A stretch of DNA of 64,000 nucleotides from Kocuria varians (GTDB lineage Bacteria > Actinomycetota > Actinomycetes > Actinomycetales > Micrococcaceae): positions 1 through 64,000 of the forward strand of contig NZ_BJNW01000008.1 in assembly GCF_006539885.1 (NCBI RefSeq). The letters run 5' to 3'. The notes below the pieces were generated by a model, which worked only from the letters and a program-made list of their open reading frames with translations, had not been told where the DNA came from and did no database searches. How positions within the stretch are numbered: position 1 is the first letter of the stretch; every line of letters begins with the position of its first letter. Position numbers and translations under genes: made by a program. Shown piece after piece: positions 40,988 through 49,216 of this stretch.

Positions 40988-41851
40988 ATGGATTCCCCCG
41001 CTGCCGCCGCCCATGTGCGGTTCGTGACCCCGCGGCACGCGCAGCAGGCGGCCGCGCGGCGTCGTCGTGCGGGGGAGGAGACCGCACTGGCGCGAACGCG
41101 GCGCGCGCGGCGGATCGAGCGCATCCTCGCCGAGACCTACCCCTACGCCGTGGCGGAGCTCGACTTCGACGACGCCTGGCAGCTGCTCGTGGCCACCGTG
41201 CTCTCCGCGCAGACCACCGACATCCGCGTCAACGCCGTGACCCCCGGACTCTTCGCGGCCTACCCCGGCCCGCGCGAGCTCGCCGAGGCCCCGGAGGAGG
41301 ACGTCCAGGAGATGGTCCGCTCCCTGGGCTTCTACCGCTCCAAGGCGCGGTCCGTGCAGGCGCTCGCCGCGCGCATCGTGGACGAGTACGACGGCGCCGT
41401 GCCCGGCACGCTCGAGGAGCTCGTGACCCTGCCCGGCGTGGGCCGCAAGACCGCGAACGTGGTGCTCGGCAACGCCTTCGGCCAGCCCGGGATCACCGTG
41501 GACACGCACTTCGGGCGGCTGGCCCGCAGGTTCGGCTGGACCGAGCAGGAGGATCCCGTGAAGGTCGAGAAGGACGTCGCGGCGCTCTTCCCGTCCGAAC
41601 GGTGGACTCAGCTGTCCCACGAGCTGATCTACCACGGGCGCCGGATCTGCCACTCCCGCAAACCCGCGTGCGGGGTGTGCCCCGTGGCGGACCTGTGCCC
41701 CTCGTACGGCGCGGGCCCCACGGACCCCGTGGCCGCGCGGGAGCTGCTGGGCTACGAACTGAAACCCGGGCGCGAGGAGCTGCTTGCGGGATTCATGGCG
41801 GGACGCACCCGGCGGCAGCTGCGCGCCGCGGGACACTCGCTCGGCGCGTGA
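40988..41851 (+). CDS. nth: Endonuclease III
   Basis: Base-excision repair glycosylase/AP lyase for oxidised pyrimidines. 287 residues with helix-hairpin-helix LPGVGRKTANVVLGNAF (catalytic Lys), catalytic Asp in VDTHFGRLARR, and the [4Fe-4S] loop CHSRKPACGVCPVADLC (C-x7-C-x2-C-x5-C). A basic N-terminal extension of about 50 residues precedes the fold. The start at 40988 is set by the promoter just upstream; ATG at 40976 would lie inside the -10. Followed after 11 nt by the CoA-type NUDIX gene, the same pair order as in many actinobacteria. Confidence 0.94.
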   Translation: MDSPAAAAHVRFVTPRHAQQAAARRRRAGEETALARTRRARRIERILAETYPYAVAELDFDDAWQLLVATVLSAQTTDIRVNAVTPGLFAAYPGPRELAEAPEEDVQEMVRSLGFYRSKARSVQALAARIVDEYDGAVPGTLEELVTLPGVGRKTANVVLGNAFGQPGITVDTHFGRLARRFGWTEQEDPVKVEKDVAALFPSERWTQLSHELIYHGRRICHSRKPACGVCPVADLCPSYGAGPTDPVAARELLGYELKPGREELLAGFMAGRTRRQLRAAGHSLGA

Positions 41852-41862
41852 AAGGACATGCG

Positions 41863-42699
41863 ATGACTACCTCCCAGCCCTCCTCGGGCAGTCCGCAGGG
41901 CCAGCCCTTCGCCGGCGGCCCCGGGGTTCAGCCCTTCCCCGGCACTCCCCGGGACCAGCTCGTGGAGCTCGCGCGCCACGGTGACTCCGTGGTGATGCAG
42001 GACCGCGAGCCGTGGCGGATCGGCGAGCTGGACGAGGACTACCGGCACTCGGCGGTGCTCGTGCTCTTCGGCGCCCTGGACAGCGTGCCCGCCGGGTACG
42101 CGGAGCACTCGGAGGGGCCCGGCCGGGACCTCGACGTGCTCTTCGTCCAGCGCGCGGACACCCTGCGCGCCCACCCGGGGCAGGTCGCCTTCCCCGGCGG
42201 GCGCCTGGACCCGCCGGACGGCGAGATCGGCACGTTCGTGGACGTCCCCGGGGGAAGCGTCAGCGCGCCCCACGTGCGCGCCGCCCTGCGCGAGGCGCAC
42301 GAGGAGACCGGCCTGGATCCCGCCGGGGTGGAGGTCCTCGGTGCACTGCACCCCGTGCCGCTGCCCGTGAGCAACCACCTGGTGACCCCGGTGATCGGCT
42401 GGTGGTGCAAGGAGTCACCCGTGGATGTGATGGACCACGCGGAGTCCTCCCTGGTCTTCCGCGTCCCCGTGCTGGACCTCATCAACCCCGCCCACCGCTA
42501 CTACGCGACCGTGACCCGCGGCCCCCGCACTTACAAGTCCCCGGCGTTCGACGTCCAGGTGCCGGGCGTCCCCGGCACCGTGAGCGTGTGGGGCTTCACC
42601 GGGGTGGTCCTGGACCGCATCCTCGACCGGCTCGGGTGGTCCGTGGAGTGGGACCGCTCGGTCAAGCGGCCCGCGCCGGGGGTTGGCGGAACGACGTAG
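41863..42699 (+). CDS. NUDIX hydrolase, CoA pyrophosphatase type
   Basis: 278 residues. The Nudix box is intact: GGRLDPPDGEIGTFVDVP, then AALREAHEETGLDP, with a family-typical insertion between the two halves. The flanking VLFVQRADTLRAHPGQVAFPGG fits the CoA pyrophosphatase (NudL/Rv3672c) group, which cleaves CoA and its oxidised forms. The first 30 residues are Pro/Gly/Gln-rich. ATG at 41863 has AAAGGA seven bases upstream, and nth ends 11 nt before it. Confidence 0.9.
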   Translation: MTTSQPSSGSPQGQPFAGGPGVQPFPGTPRDQLVELARHGDSVVMQDREPWRIGELDEDYRHSAVLVLFGALDSVPAGYAEHSEGPGRDLDVLFVQRADTLRAHPGQVAFPGGRLDPPDGEIGTFVDVPGGSVSAPHVRAALREAHEETGLDPAGVEVLGALHPVPLPVSNHLVTPVIGWWCKESPVDVMDHAESSLVFRVPVLDLINPAHRYYATVTRGPRTYKSPAFDVQVPGVPGTVSVWGFTGVVLDRILDRLGWSVEWDRSVKRPAPGVGGTT

Positions 42700-42750
42700 C
42701 AGTCCGCGGGATCGGCCAGTGCGCGCGTGGTGCTCGGATTCAGAACCCGG

Positions 42751-44016
42751 TCACGGGTTGCCCTCGAGGCGCATGGTGCGCACGGCCCGCGAGGTCGCCA
42801 GCAGCAGGACACCCAGGAGCCCCACGAGGCACACACTCGACCCGAGCGCGGTGCTCAGCCCGGCGGACACGGCGGCGCCGGAGAGCACCGGGGCCACCAC
42901 GGAGGCCAGTCCGCCCACGAGTCCGAAGGTGGCGAGCACGCGTCCCTGCATACCTGGTTCGGTGCGTGCGAAGACGTAACCGAACAGTCCCCCGTTGAGA
43001 GCGGGGGAGGGCACCATGCACACCACGGCCATCAGGAACATGGGCACGGGCGTGTGGGGCAGGGCGAAGAAGCTGCCGAAGGCCACCACCATGAACCCGA
43101 GTCCCAGGATGGCCGTCCATCCTGCGGGAACGTGGTCGGTGATGACCGGGGCAATCGCGCTGCCGACGATTCCACCCACGGCAAACCCCGCCATGACCAG
43201 ACCGATCTGGAATGCGGGCATCCCGTCGGCCCGCAGGGAGAACACGGCCCACGTGGTGGCGGTGAACACCATGAGGTTCACCAGCGGAGCGCTGATCAGC
43301 ACCCGGAGCAGCGCGGCTTCACCGGCGAGGTGGCGCAGACTCTCGCGATACCCGGTGATGATCTGGCGGGGCAGCATGCGTTTCCGGGCGTCCGCACCTG
43401 GGACGGGCGGAGGCCCCAGATCAACGGTGATGGCACGGAGGCACAGCAGAAATCCTGCATCGCACACGCAGCGCAGCACGAACGGCAGCGCCGGGAGAAC
43501 GCCGTAGAGGGCTCCCGACGTGGGGGACCCGACGATGGAGAGCGTGGCGCTTCGTGCGTGTGCCGCACCCACGGCGCGTGGGTACTCGGTGGGGGTGATC
43601 AGCGTCTTGAGGGAGCCGTCCAGCGCCGGATCCGACACGCCGGAGGCACTCGCCGCCACCGCGGTGAGGGCGACGAGCACCACGGCGAAGCCCCACGAGG
43701 GCCCCACCCCCGCCAGGGTGACGGCCACGAGGAGGGCGGCCAGGGCGACGTCGGCGGCACACAGCACCAGGACGGCACGGTGCAGGAGCCGACGGCGCGA
43801 CCTGAGGTCCCCGAGCCCACCGCCCACGATCCCGGCCACGAGTTCGAGTGCCGTCAGACAGCCCGCCACCACACCGGCAACGGCCACGTTCCCGGTGGCG
43901 TCGATGACCGCCAGGGAGACCGCAAGGGTGGTGCTGGACGAGACCGTCAGGAAAGTGGTGGCTCCGAACCAGCGTCGGTAGGACGGATGGCGGAACGGGT
44001 TGCGAGAGTTCACCAC
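42751..44016 (-). CDS. Major facilitator superfamily transporter
   Basis: 421 residues with 12 predicted membrane helices and a central basic loop (about 200-225; ADARKRMLPRQIITGYRES). The motif-A-like loop GGGLGDLRSRRRLL follows helix 2. The family resembles MFS_3-type (macrolide/enterobactin) exporters. Start GTG-GTG at 44016/44013 has no good ribosome site. The gene sits alone between the nth-NUDIX pair and the PolA-like gene, in a stretch without counterpart in the M. tuberculosis order. Substrate unknown. Confidence 0.85.
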   Translation of the reverse strand: MVNSRNPFRHPSYRRWFGATTFLTVSSSTTLAVSLAVIDATGNVAVAGVVAGCLTALELVAGIVGGGLGDLRSRRRLLHRAVLVLCAADVALAALLVAVTLAGVGPSWGFAVVLVALTAVAASASGVSDPALDGSLKTLITPTEYPRAVGAAHARSATLSIVGSPTSGALYGVLPALPFVLRCVCDAGFLLCLRAITVDLGPPPVPGADARKRMLPRQIITGYRESLRHLAGEAALLRVLISAPLVNLMVFTATTWAVFSLRADGMPAFQIGLVMAGFAVGGIVGSAIAPVITDHVPAGWTAILGLGFMVVAFGSFFALPHTPVPMFLMAVVCMVPSPALNGGLFGYVFARTEPGMQGRVLATFGLVGGLASVVAPVLSGAAVSAGLSTALGSSVCLVGLLGVLLLATSRAVRTMRLEGNP

Positions 44017-44084
44017 TGTGCGCTGCAGAGCCTTTGCTGTGGGGGAAAGACCGCCTCAGCGTACCCGTTGACGTGTGGCTCCGG

Positions 44085-45842
44085 TCACTTCGCGTCCGCG
44101 TAGGACGTCACCACGGTCGCCGCCACCGGGACCTCCACGGGCACGGTGCCGAAGACCGTGCGCACCGCGTGCTCCGCGGCGGCCGTGACGATCTGCCGCA
44201 CCTGCTCCGCGTGCTGCTCGGGGCAGTCGACCATGACCTCGTCGTGCAGGAAGAACACCAGGTGGGCCGCGAGCCCGGCGCGGTGCAGGTCCCGGCGGAT
44301 GTGCCCGAGCCACGCGAGCGCCCACTCCGCCGCGGAGCCCTGCACTACGAAGTTGCGGGAGAACCGCCCGTGGCTGCGGGACTCCCGGGTGGCGCGGCGC
44401 TCGCCGGCCTCGGTGTCCACCGCGCGCTGCACCTCGAACCACTCGGGCCCCGGGGCCGGGGACCAGCGCCCCAGGTAGGTGCACACCTGCTCGCCGCGCT
44501 CGCCCACCCGCGCCGCGTGCTCCACGTATCCCACGGCCCGCGGGAACATGCGGGTGAGCTGCGGCATGAAGCGCCCCGCCGCCCCGGACGTCGCGCCGTA
44601 CATGGCCCCCAGCAGGGCGATCTTCGCGTGGGAGCGCTCGGTGAGCTCCGCCCCGCGGGCCCGGCCCTGCTGGGCGATCGACTCGTAGAGGTCACGCCCG
44701 CGCGAGGCCTCGGCCAGAGCGTCGTCGCGCGCGAGGATCGCGAGCACGCGCGGCTCCAGCTGGGCGGCGTCGGCGACCACCAGCGCACGGCCCGGATCCG
44801 CGCGCACGGCGTCGCGGATGTACTTGGGGATCTGCAGGGCGCCGCCGCCGCGCGCCGCCCACCGGCCGGTGACGACGCCGCCCACCACGTACTCGGCGTG
44901 GAACCTGCCGTCCTGCACCCAGGTGTCCAGCCAGTGCCACCCGGTGCTCGAGAAGACACGGGAGAGCTTCTTGTACTCCAGCACGGGCGCGACGACCGCC
45001 ACCCGCTGCTCCTGCGGCTGACCGTTGACGAGCGTCCACTCCTGCAGCTTGAACGCGCGGGTCGTGTCCACGTCCACGCCCGTGTTGCGCAGCGCCTTGA
45101 GCAGCTCCACGGGCGAGTCCGGGTTCAGCGTGGGCGCGGAGAGAGCCGTGCGGACCCGCTCGGCGAACTCCTGCATGCGGGCGGGGCGCTCCTCCCCGGT
45201 GGGCTCGGGGCCGAGGAGGTCCTCGAGGATCTGCCGGTGCACCCCCGGGTCCCACGGGATGCCGCGGTGGCGCATCTCCGCGGCCACCAGGGCGCCCTGA
45301 GACTCCAGTCCCAGCAACCGTTCCAGGCGCGCAGGGTTGCGGGCCGTGGCGCAGGCACGGGTCTGGGCGGCGAGTTCCGCGGCGAGCTCGGCCACCCCGG
45401 GACCCGTCTCGGACGCCACCGAGAACAGGGACCCCTGGTCTGCCGGTACCGAGGCCCGCGGGCCGGGGACGTGACGGGAATCGGAGGGTTCGACGACGGC
45501 GCGGTAGTCGAGCGGGCGCGGTTCGCCGGTCTCCGCGTCGGGAGCGCCGGAACCGGGCGCCGTCGCCGCCGTGGCGAGGATCGTGGCGCACAGGGAGAGG
45601 TCGCGGCAGCGCGTGACCCACACGCCGGCCGCAGCGAGCAGGGGCGCGAGAACGGAGGTGTCCCGCCAGGTCCACACGGGTGGTGGGACACCGGCCTCGC
45701 GCGCGGCATTCTCCCGACGGGCGGCCAGGGCGGGCAGCTCCGCATCCGCGAGTGTCAGGTCCTCACCGGCGCGCTCGCCGTCCGCGGAGACGACCCGCAG
45801 GGACCAGGTCCCGGGCTCGGCGGCGGCCACGACGATGTGCAT
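44085..45842 (-). CDS. PolA-like bifunctional 3'-5' exonuclease/DNA polymerase
   Basis: 585 residues of a family-A polymerase group found in actinobacteria beside normal PolA. The N-terminal domain (about 1-180) is divergent. The polymerase core has motif A as VVADAAQLEPRVLAILARD (DYSQIELR in PolA), motif B in SHAKIALLGAMYGATSG and motif C as FLHDEVMVDCP. Catalytic Asp/Asp-Glu residues are kept. No 5' nuclease domain. ATG at 45842 is chosen over 45851 because CATAAT (45855-45850) is a near-perfect -10 seven bases before it. Likely role in repair or lesion bypass; inference only. Confidence 0.88.
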   Translation of the reverse strand: MHIVVAAAEPGTWSLRVVSADGERAGEDLTLADAELPALAARRENAAREAGVPPPVWTWRDTSVLAPLLAAAGVWVTRCRDLSLCATILATAATAPGSGAPDAETGEPRPLDYRAVVEPSDSRHVPGPRASVPADQGSLFSVASETGPGVAELAAELAAQTRACATARNPARLERLLGLESQGALVAAEMRHRGIPWDPGVHRQILEDLLGPEPTGEERPARMQEFAERVRTALSAPTLNPDSPVELLKALRNTGVDVDTTRAFKLQEWTLVNGQPQEQRVAVVAPVLEYKKLSRVFSSTGWHWLDTWVQDGRFHAEYVVGGVVTGRWAARGGGALQIPKYIRDAVRADPGRALVVADAAQLEPRVLAILARDDALAEASRGRDLYESIAQQGRARGAELTERSHAKIALLGAMYGATSGAAGRFMPQLTRMFPRAVGYVEHAARVGERGEQVCTYLGRWSPAPGPEWFEVQRAVDTEAGERRATRESRSHGRFSRNFVVQGSAAEWALAWLGHIRRDLHRAGLAAHLVFFLHDEVMVDCPEQHAEQVRQIVTAAAEHAVRTVFGTVPVEVPVAATVVTSYADAK

Positions 45843-45849
45843 GGGGTCC

Positions 45850-45855
45850 ATTATG
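45850..45855 (-). promoter_or_regulatory. Putative -10 of a leaderless PolA-like gene
   Basis: CATAAT, five of six matches to TATAAT, seven bases before ATG 45842 on the minus strand. No Shine-Dalgarno is seen. Confidence 0.5.
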
Positions 45856-45980
45856 GGGCGGGGCTCCGACAGCGCTCATCCAGCCTCGGAACGGCGGTGC
45901 CGCGCCGGGACCGGGCCGGTTCGTGTCCTGCCCGCTGACGGACAGCGGTTCCCGGAAGCGTGGGACGGCGTGCCGGCGGG

Positions 45981-46427
45981 CTATCCAGCTGCCAGGACCT
46001 CCCGGGCGTGCGCGTACTTCCGCTCCAGCCGTGCATGGGTGTCAGCGTCCAGGAGGGCGGTGCGAGCAGGGTCCGTGTTGTCGTCCAGGTCCGCCTGCTT
46101 CACCAGGCGCGCCAGGGGATCCGCGGCGACCCTCCGGTAGTAGGCGTCGCGGTCCTCGTCCGCCCGCTTGGTCATGGCATCCACCCCGGCGACGACCTCC
46201 CGCGGGAACTCCGCGCTGAGGTCCTCGAGCGTGACGGGGGTGTCCTCCACGACGTCGTGCAGCCATGCGACCACCTGAGCGGCCTCCAGCTGCTCTGCCT
46301 CCGCGTAGTGGCGGACCCGGTTCGCGACGCGGCGGGGGTGGTCGATGTAGTCGGCGCCGGTCTTGTCCGTCTGACCGTGGTGCGCGCGGGTGGCGATCTC
46401 CCGGGCGCGGTCCGTGAGCGTGCTCAT
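45981..46427 (-). CDS. HD-domain phosphohydrolase, small alarmone hydrolase-like
   Basis: 148 residues with the RelA/SpoT-type HD signature: REIATRAHHGQTDKTGADYIDHP, WLHDVVEDTPVT (HDxxED) and VKQADLDDNTDP. This set of ligands (H, HD, ED, D-N) is that of MESH1-like single-domain (p)ppGpp or NADPH phosphatases. No synthetase domain is attached. ATG at 46427 has AGGAG seven bases upstream. Monocistronic, divergent from pth2. Confidence 0.85.
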   Translation of the reverse strand: MSTLTDRAREIATRAHHGQTDKTGADYIDHPRRVANRVRHYAEAEQLEAAQVVAWLHDVVEDTPVTLEDLSAEFPREVVAGVDAMTKRADEDRDAYYRRVAADPLARLVKQADLDDNTDPARTALLDADTHARLERKYAHAREVLAAG

Positions 46428-46615
46428 GCGTTCTCCTCGACGGTGGCGGAGCGGTGGCCGCGGGCGCGTGGACGGGGAACCGTCCTCGCGGATGGTCCGT
46501 GGACACCGGGCTCCGTGCGTACCCCCACATCTACTCAGGGGTGGTGACACGCATAAGCGACCACGCGGCGTCGGCCTCGGTGATGCTGCCGCCGCGACGG
46601 TGGGAGACTCGGGGC

Positions 46616-47290
46616 ATGACGAACGACGCGCAGCCCGAGCAGGACGTCCCCTGGGCCATGCAGCTGGTGGTGCACCGGGACCGCGCCCACCCGGCGCGGG
46701 AGGTGGACGTCGCGGAGGCGGCGGCGCGCGCCGTTGTGACCCTGCTCGCGGACGGGCGCAGCGCCCCCGGCGGCCCGTGGCACGACGCCGTGCGGACCTG
46801 GCGGGACGTGGCCATCCGCAAGCTCGTGCGGCGCGCGGACGGCAAACGCTGGGAGGACGTGCAGCTGCTCCCGGGCGTGACCGTGGTGCAGGAGGGCCCC
46901 GAGGGCCACGGCGACGCCATGGTGCGCGCCGTCGTCCCCGCGCCCGTTCAGCCGCTGCCCAAGGCGCTGCACAAGCTGCAGGTCTCCGGAACGCAGTTCC
47001 CTGACGAGGGAGCCTCGGGGAGCACGGGTGCGCTGGTGACCGTGGAGGTCGCCCCCGGTCTCGGGATCTCCAGCGGCAAGCTCGCCGCCCAGTGCGGGCA
47101 CGCCGCGCAGCTCGCGTGGGAGGAGATGCCCGCCGACGTGCGCGAACGCTGGGCCGCGGACGGCTATCGACTGCGGGTCGAGTTCCCCTCGCGGCAGGAG
47201 TGGGAGAGTGTGAGCCGCCCGGTCACCGTCACGGACGCCGGCCTCACGGAGCTGGACGGCCCCACGGACACGACGCGGGCGTGGTGGTGA
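46616..47290 (+). CDS. Pth2-type peptidyl-tRNA hydrolase
   Basis: 224 residues. Two Pth2-like parts: an N-terminal segment PWAMQLVVHRDRAHPAREV and the catalytic core ISSGKLAAQCGHAAQLAW followed by RLRVEFPSRQEW and VTVTDAGLTELDGPTDTTRAW. The Lys and Gln-Cys-Gly-His of the core match the archaeal/eukaryal Pth2 active site, which frees peptides from stalled peptidyl-tRNA. The ATG follows GGGAG. It would be additional to the usual bacterial Pth, not seen in this window. Confidence 0.85.
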   Translation: MTNDAQPEQDVPWAMQLVVHRDRAHPAREVDVAEAAARAVVTLLADGRSAPGGPWHDAVRTWRDVAIRKLVRRADGKRWEDVQLLPGVTVVQEGPEGHGDAMVRAVVPAPVQPLPKALHKLQVSGTQFPDEGASGSTGALVTVEVAPGLGISSGKLAAQCGHAAQLAWEEMPADVRERWAADGYRLRVEFPSRQEWESVSRPVTVTDAGLTELDGPTDTTRAWW

Positions 47291-47314
47291 GGGCGTCCGC
47301 AGGCTTGCCCCGTC

Positions 47315-47725
47315 TCAGCCGTCCCGACGCCGCGGGGCCGGGGTGCCTGCCGCCGCTCCGGAGGCTTCCGTGGGGCGGCCGGCGCGGAGACCGCTGAGGA
47401 ACCGGTACAGGTACTTCTCGCTGCGGCCCCAGTTGGTGAGTCCCAGGAGGAAGGCCGGGCGGCACGTGGCCGTGACCACGGAGCGGGTTTCAAAGAGGGG
47501 CTCCACGGCGAAGCGGATGCGTTCGCCCCAGGACCTGAACGCCATCCCGGTCGACACCTTCCCACCCTCCGCCGTGTTGAGGTCGAGTCCCAGCTCGGGG
47601 TCTTCCGCGCACACGTGCAGGACGACGACGGGCACCTCCTCCGCGGGCACGTCCACGACGGCGTGGCCCTGGGACCACGCGCCGTAGGTCGTCATCTCGA
47701 GGCCGTCCTCGTGGCGGACCTTCAC
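47315..47725 (-). CDS. Conserved hypothetical protein
   Basis: 136 residues from GTG at 47725 (AAGGG nine bases upstream); ATG at 47695 is an alternative. Soluble, mixed alpha/beta character, with short segments such as HAVVDVPAEEVPVVVLHV, GERIRFAVEPLF and LLGLTNWGRSEKYLYRFL, ending in an Ala/Arg-rich tail. I recognise no domain; a SRPBCC-like fold is a guess. It converges on pth2 (24 nt apart) and diverges from the Tad cluster. The 228 nt between it and the Tad genes hold a pyrimidine-rich stretch near 47810-47835 and no clear gene. Confidence 0.7.
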   Translation of the reverse strand: MKVRHEDGLEMTTYGAWSQGHAVVDVPAEEVPVVVLHVCAEDPELGLDLNTAEGGKVSTGMAFRSWGERIRFAVEPLFETRSVVTATCRPAFLLGLTNWGRSEKYLYRFLSGLRAGRPTEASGAAAGTPAPRRRDG

Positions 47726-47953
47726 GCTGGCACACCCTTGGCGGACAGGGCGATGGCCGTGTGGCCAGAGTTGAGGTCGGCAGCGGGGCGTGAGCACCGG
47801 GTTGCGCCGTCTTTCTGGCTTTCCCCTTTCCTTCGCCGGGCCGCACGGCAACCGCACTGCAGAGGGGCCCGATGACCCTGGGGAGCCGGTCGGTCCTCCA
47901 CAGTCGGCCCGGTCCGCGGACGGGACAGGGCACCCGCCAGCGACTGTGGGGCC

Positions 47954-49216
47954 ATGACGAGCGCACACACCCCGGACCCCGGCGCCCTGCTCACCGACCC
48001 GCCCCGCCGGGTTCGCCGGGCCACCACCGACGCATCCGCGGATGGCTTCCCGCCGGCTGCTCAACGAGTGGTCGCCACCAGAGACGTTGGAGCCCAGCAC
48101 GCCGAGGGGTCCCACGGGACGGCACCGCGCCGACGGACCGGTGGCTCGTCTACACCGGGGTACGCAGGAAGCGCTCCCAGTCCGGGCCGCGGTGGTCCCG
48201 GGCGCGCCCGCGGCGTCCGCCTGGTCAGCTCCTCCCCGGAACTCCGCGAGGCCGTGGAGGCGGTCTGCATCGGGGTGGGGGTGCCGCTCACGGTGGCCGA
48301 CGACGCCGCGGGGGCCGGGGCGTCGTCGTCGGACCTGCTGCTCGTGGACGCCGCCGTGGGCGGCCAGGCGGTGCCGCGCGGCGCCGTGGTCGTGGCGCTC
48401 GCGGACCAGCCGGAGGCGTGGGAGACCGCGGCCCGGCACGCGGCCTCCGCGGTGGTGGTCCTGCCGCACGCCGCGGCGTGGCTCGCGGAGCTGATCTCAC
48501 GCTCCGCCACACCGGAGGTGGCCGTGGCACTCGGACGGGTCTACGGCGTCGTCGGCGCGACCGGGGGAGTCGGGGCCACCACGCTCGCGTGCTGGCTCGC
48601 GGCCCACGTCGCGGCGGCCGGCACCGCCACCGCGCTCATCGACGGGGACCCGCTCGGGGCCGGCGTGGACCTCGCTCTCGGCGAGGAGGCCGTGGACGGG
48701 CTGCGGTGGCCCGAGCTGAACCAGTTCTCCGGGGCCGTGGCCGCGGACCAGCTCTGGACCGCGATGCCGCGCGTGGACGAGCTGCGCTACCTCTCGTGGG
48801 ACCGCCACGGCAGCCACGCGACCACGGTGCCCGCCGCCACCGTGGTCGCCGCGCTGCGCGGTGCCGCGGCCGTGCAGGTCGTGGACCTCTCCCGCGCGGA
48901 CCTCGAACGGCAGGCGCGGTGGTGCGACGCCGTGGTGGTCGTGACTCCCCGCACGGTGCGCGGCGTTCTCGCGGCGGAGCACACGGCCCGGCGCTGCGGT
49001 GCGGTCCCGGCCGTCACCGTCCTGGCGGGTGTCGACGTCGCGGACCTCGAACCCCGAGTGCTCGCGGAGTCCGTGGGCGTTCCGTGCGTGGCGACCATCG
49101 CGTTCGACCCGCGGGTGCCCGAGCACCTGGACGCGGGCACCGTGCTGCGCCGCGCCCGTCGTCCCCGGCACGCGAAGGCGCTGGCCGCCATCCTGCGTGC
49201 GGTGGAGGGGCTGTGA
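47954..49216 (+). CDS. CpaE/Ssd-like P-loop protein of the Tad cluster
   Basis: 420 residues. A disordered N-terminal region (about 1-85) precedes a receiver-like segment and a MinD/ParA-type ATPase domain starting at YGVVGATGGVGATTLACWLA (about 195), with LIDGDPLGAGVDLALG and VVVVTPRTVRGVLAAEH. The deviant Walker A lacks the signature lysines (GGVGATT instead of GGxGKT). Such proteins are annotated as septum-site-determining protein Ssd in mycobacteria (Rv3660c) or CpaE in Tad systems, where they help localise the pilus machine. The last bases overlap the cpaF start (TGATG). Confidence 0.88.
   Translation: MTSAHTPDPGALLTDPPRRVRRATTDASADGFPPAAQRVVATRDVGAQHAEGSHGTAPRRRTGGSSTPGYAGSAPSPGRGGPGRARGVRLVSSSPELREAVEAVCIGVGVPLTVADDAAGAGASSSDLLLVDAAVGGQAVPRGAVVVALADQPEAWETAARHAASAVVVLPHAAAWLAELISRSATPEVAVALGRVYGVVGATGGVGATTLACWLAAHVAAAGTATALIDGDPLGAGVDLALGEEAVDGLRWPELNQFSGAVAADQLWTAMPRVDELRYLSWDRHGSHATTVPAATVVAALRGAAAVQVVDLSRADLERQARWCDAVVVVTPRTVRGVLAAEHTARRCGAVPAVTVLAGVDVADLEPRVLAESVGVPCVATIAFDPRVPEHLDAGTVLRRARRPRHAKALAAILRAVEGL

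Noticed and set aside
42751-47290. Insert region as a genomic island
   Set aside because: No integrase, transposase, tRNA junction or direct repeats seen, and codon use looks like the neighbours; kept only as a synteny remark.
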